Shown: piece after piece, positions 4,531 through 5,532 of the stretch
Numbering within the stretch: position 1 is the stretch's first letter
How the letters are laid out: every line of letters starts with the position of its first letter
Assembly (NCBI GenBank): GCA_028706735.1
Contig: JAQTVS010000212.1
Span: 1 to 5,532, forward strand
Length of the DNA: 5,532 nt
Direction of reading: 5' to 3'
Origin: Thiomonas sp.
GTDB lineage: Bacteria > Pseudomonadota > Gammaproteobacteria > Burkholderiales > Burkholderiaceae_C
The notes under the pieces: generated by a model
What the model saw: the letters and a program-made list of their open reading frames with translations, nothing else
The model's database searches: none
Told to the model about the DNA's origin: nothing
Translations under genes and position numbers: made by a program

Positions 4531-5322
4531 ATGGGAAAAAAGAGCGAGCAACAATCGTCATCCCATCTCGATCATGGCTATGGAAAAATCCTCGAAGCCC
4601 TGCAGATCGAGTTGGTGAAGTTTCAGAAGCACCTCATCGCCAAGGGCGACCGTATTCTGATCCTGCTCGAAGGGCGCGACAGCGCGGGCAAGGACGGCAC
4701 CATCAAGCGCGTCATCGAGCACCTCTCGCCGCGCGACACCCGCGTGGTGGCGTTGAACAAGCCGTCCACCCGCGATGAGTCGGAGTGGTACTTCCAGCGC
4801 TATGCGCCTTATCTGCCGGCGGCTGCGGAGTTCGTGCTGTTCAACCGCAGTTGGTACAACCGCGCCGGGGTGGAGTGGGTGATGGGCTTTTGCACCGAGG
4901 CGCAGTACGAGGAATTCATGGAGACGGTGCCGGTGTTCGAGCAGATGCTGGTGCGCTCAGGTCTGCAACTGTTCAAGTATTACCTCGACATCGACAAGGC
5001 CGAACAGAAGCAGCGACTTGCAGACCGGCTCACCGATCCGCTCAAGCAGTGGAAAATGAGCCCGATCGATGCCGCCGCGCAAAAGCACTGGAAAGACTAC
5101 AGTACCGCGCGCAACGCCATGTTCGCCCGCACGCACACGCCGGTTGCACCCTGGACCGTCGTGCGCGCCAACGACAAGAAGCAGGCGCGGCTCAACCTCA
5201 TCATGGATCTGCTCACCCGGCTGGATTACAAGGACAAGGATCACGCCTTGCTCTGCCCCGATCCCGACGTGGTGTTCAACTACACCCACGACGCTGTGGC
5301 GCAAGGGCGCGTGGCGGCCTGA
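4531..5322 (+). CDS. ppk2: Polyphosphate kinase 2, class I-like
   Basis: The 263-residue product is a single-domain PPK2, a P-loop kinase that transfers phosphate between polyphosphate and nucleoside diphosphates, usually making ATP or GTP. Visible motifs: Walker A EGRDSAGKDGTIKR at 47-60 (K54), a conserved block PSTRDESEWYFQRYAPYLPA at 78-97, the Walker B-type FNRSWYNRAGVEWVMGFC at 104-121, and the lid DPLKQWKMSPIDAAAQKHW at 169-187. These, the length and the single domain match the class I group represented by Pseudomonas aeruginosa PA0141. Walker A has D55 where many class I members have Gly (GKGG), a variation also seen in other PPK2 classes. All catalytic residues I can identify are present. 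In beta-proteobacteria such as Ralstonia, PPK2 homologues can localise to PHB granules, so the phasin two genes upstream is suggestive. Translation is probably coupled to the preceding gene. Confidence 0.95.
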   Translation: MGKKSEQQSSSHLDHGYGKILEALQIELVKFQKHLIAKGDRILILLEGRDSAGKDGTIKRVIEHLSPRDTRVVALNKPSTRDESEWYFQRYAPYLPAAAEFVLFNRSWYNRAGVEWVMGFCTEAQYEEFMETVPVFEQMLVRSGLQLFKYYLDIDKAEQKQRLADRLTDPLKQWKMSPIDAAAQKHWKDYSTARNAMFARTHTPVAPWTVVRANDKKQARLNLIMDLLTRLDYKDKDHALLCPDPDVVFNYTHDAVAQGRVAA

Positions 5323-5333
5323 GGGCAGGGCGT

Positions 5334-5532
5334 ATGGCCACTGCCATCCAGGCCGAGTCGCAGGGAGCGACTGTTCATCCCGACCATGCGCGGATCATCG
5401 CGCTGCTCGATGCGGCGCCGATGCGCCTGCCGCACGATCTGGCTTGGGCGCTGGCCAGCGGGGGCACGTTGATCGACGGACTGTCGGTCTTCATGTTGGG
5501 CATGGCCATTCCTCTGCTGGTGACGAGCCTGG
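5334..5532 (+). CDS. N-terminus of a membrane transporter, probably MFS (partial)
   Basis: Sixty-six codons are present before the window ends. The start ATG (5334) follows the ppk2 stop by 11 bp, with GAGGG (5321-5325) and AGGG (5327-5330) as possible ribosome-binding sites. A soluble N-terminus, MATAIQAESQGATVHPDHAR and then IIALLDAAPMRLPHDLAWAL, leads into the first membrane segment, ASGGTLIDGLSVFMLGMAIP followed by LLVTSL. The G-G-x-x-x-D-G-x-x-x-F pattern in TM1 matches the first helix of sugar/metabolite-porter MFS proteins. The family would be confirmed by a loop-2-3 motif that lies outside the window. It may be transcribed with ppk2. The substrate is unknown. Confidence 0.68.
   Translation, partial: MATAIQAESQGATVHPDHARIIALLDAAPMRLPHDLAWALASGGTLIDGLSVFMLGMAIPLLVTSL

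Noticed and set aside
1..5532. CRISPR array, tRNA/rRNA gene, insertion sequence, attachment site or toxin-antitoxin pair
   Set aside because: No regularly spaced repeats, tRNA-like cloverleaf, transposase, terminal repeats or toxin/antitoxin signatures were seen on reading either strand.

Overview
The window is GC-rich and densely coding. All seven complete genes and both partial end genes are on the + strand. Phasin and PPK2 homologues, gene style, and an intergenic element of a type I associate with beta-proteobacteria suggest a polyhydroxybutyrate-storing member of the Burkholderiales. A Thiomonas-like organism is my best guess from memory; no 16S or other definitive marker is present.

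Layout. (1) 1-1799 is the end of a TonB-dependent uptake locus: the last residues of an outer-membrane receptor, a FecCD/BtuC-type inner-membrane permease, and its ATPase, which overlaps the permease by 4 bp. Together they would move a metal chelate, probably cobalamin or a siderophore, from the surface to the cytoplasm. No periplasmic binding protein lies in the window. (2) 1845-3089 encodes a full-length Kch-type potassium channel with six predicted membrane segments, a TVGYGD filter and a C-terminal RCK domain. A strong Shine-Dalgarno and ATG sit just before the RCK domain, suggesting a second, soluble RCK product. (3) 3090-3306 is the only long gene-free stretch (217 bp). It holds a hairpin-rich element (3092-3176) and then the leader of the next gene, with small dyads and a strong RBS. 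(4) 3307-5322 is a tight run: phasin, AhpD-like carboxymuconolactone decarboxylase family protein, an unrecognised 90-residue protein, and a class I-like polyphosphate kinase 2. (5) 5334-5532 is the start of a membrane protein, probably an MFS transporter, that runs off the end.

The most notable observation is that the phasin reading frame is cut by an in-frame TAG at 3766-3768. The same frame then continues for 28 codons with a typical phasin-like Lys/Ala/Arg-rich tail, ending at a TGA at 3853-3855. This looks like a single-base nonsense change, a natural amber-readthrough site, or a sequence error. The second is the candidate internal start in kch. The pairing of a PHB-granule protein with a polyphosphate kinase in one apparent operon suggests coordination of carbon and phosphate/energy storage. 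I did not find a clearly new type of biological system here; the findings are local oddities of recognisable families.
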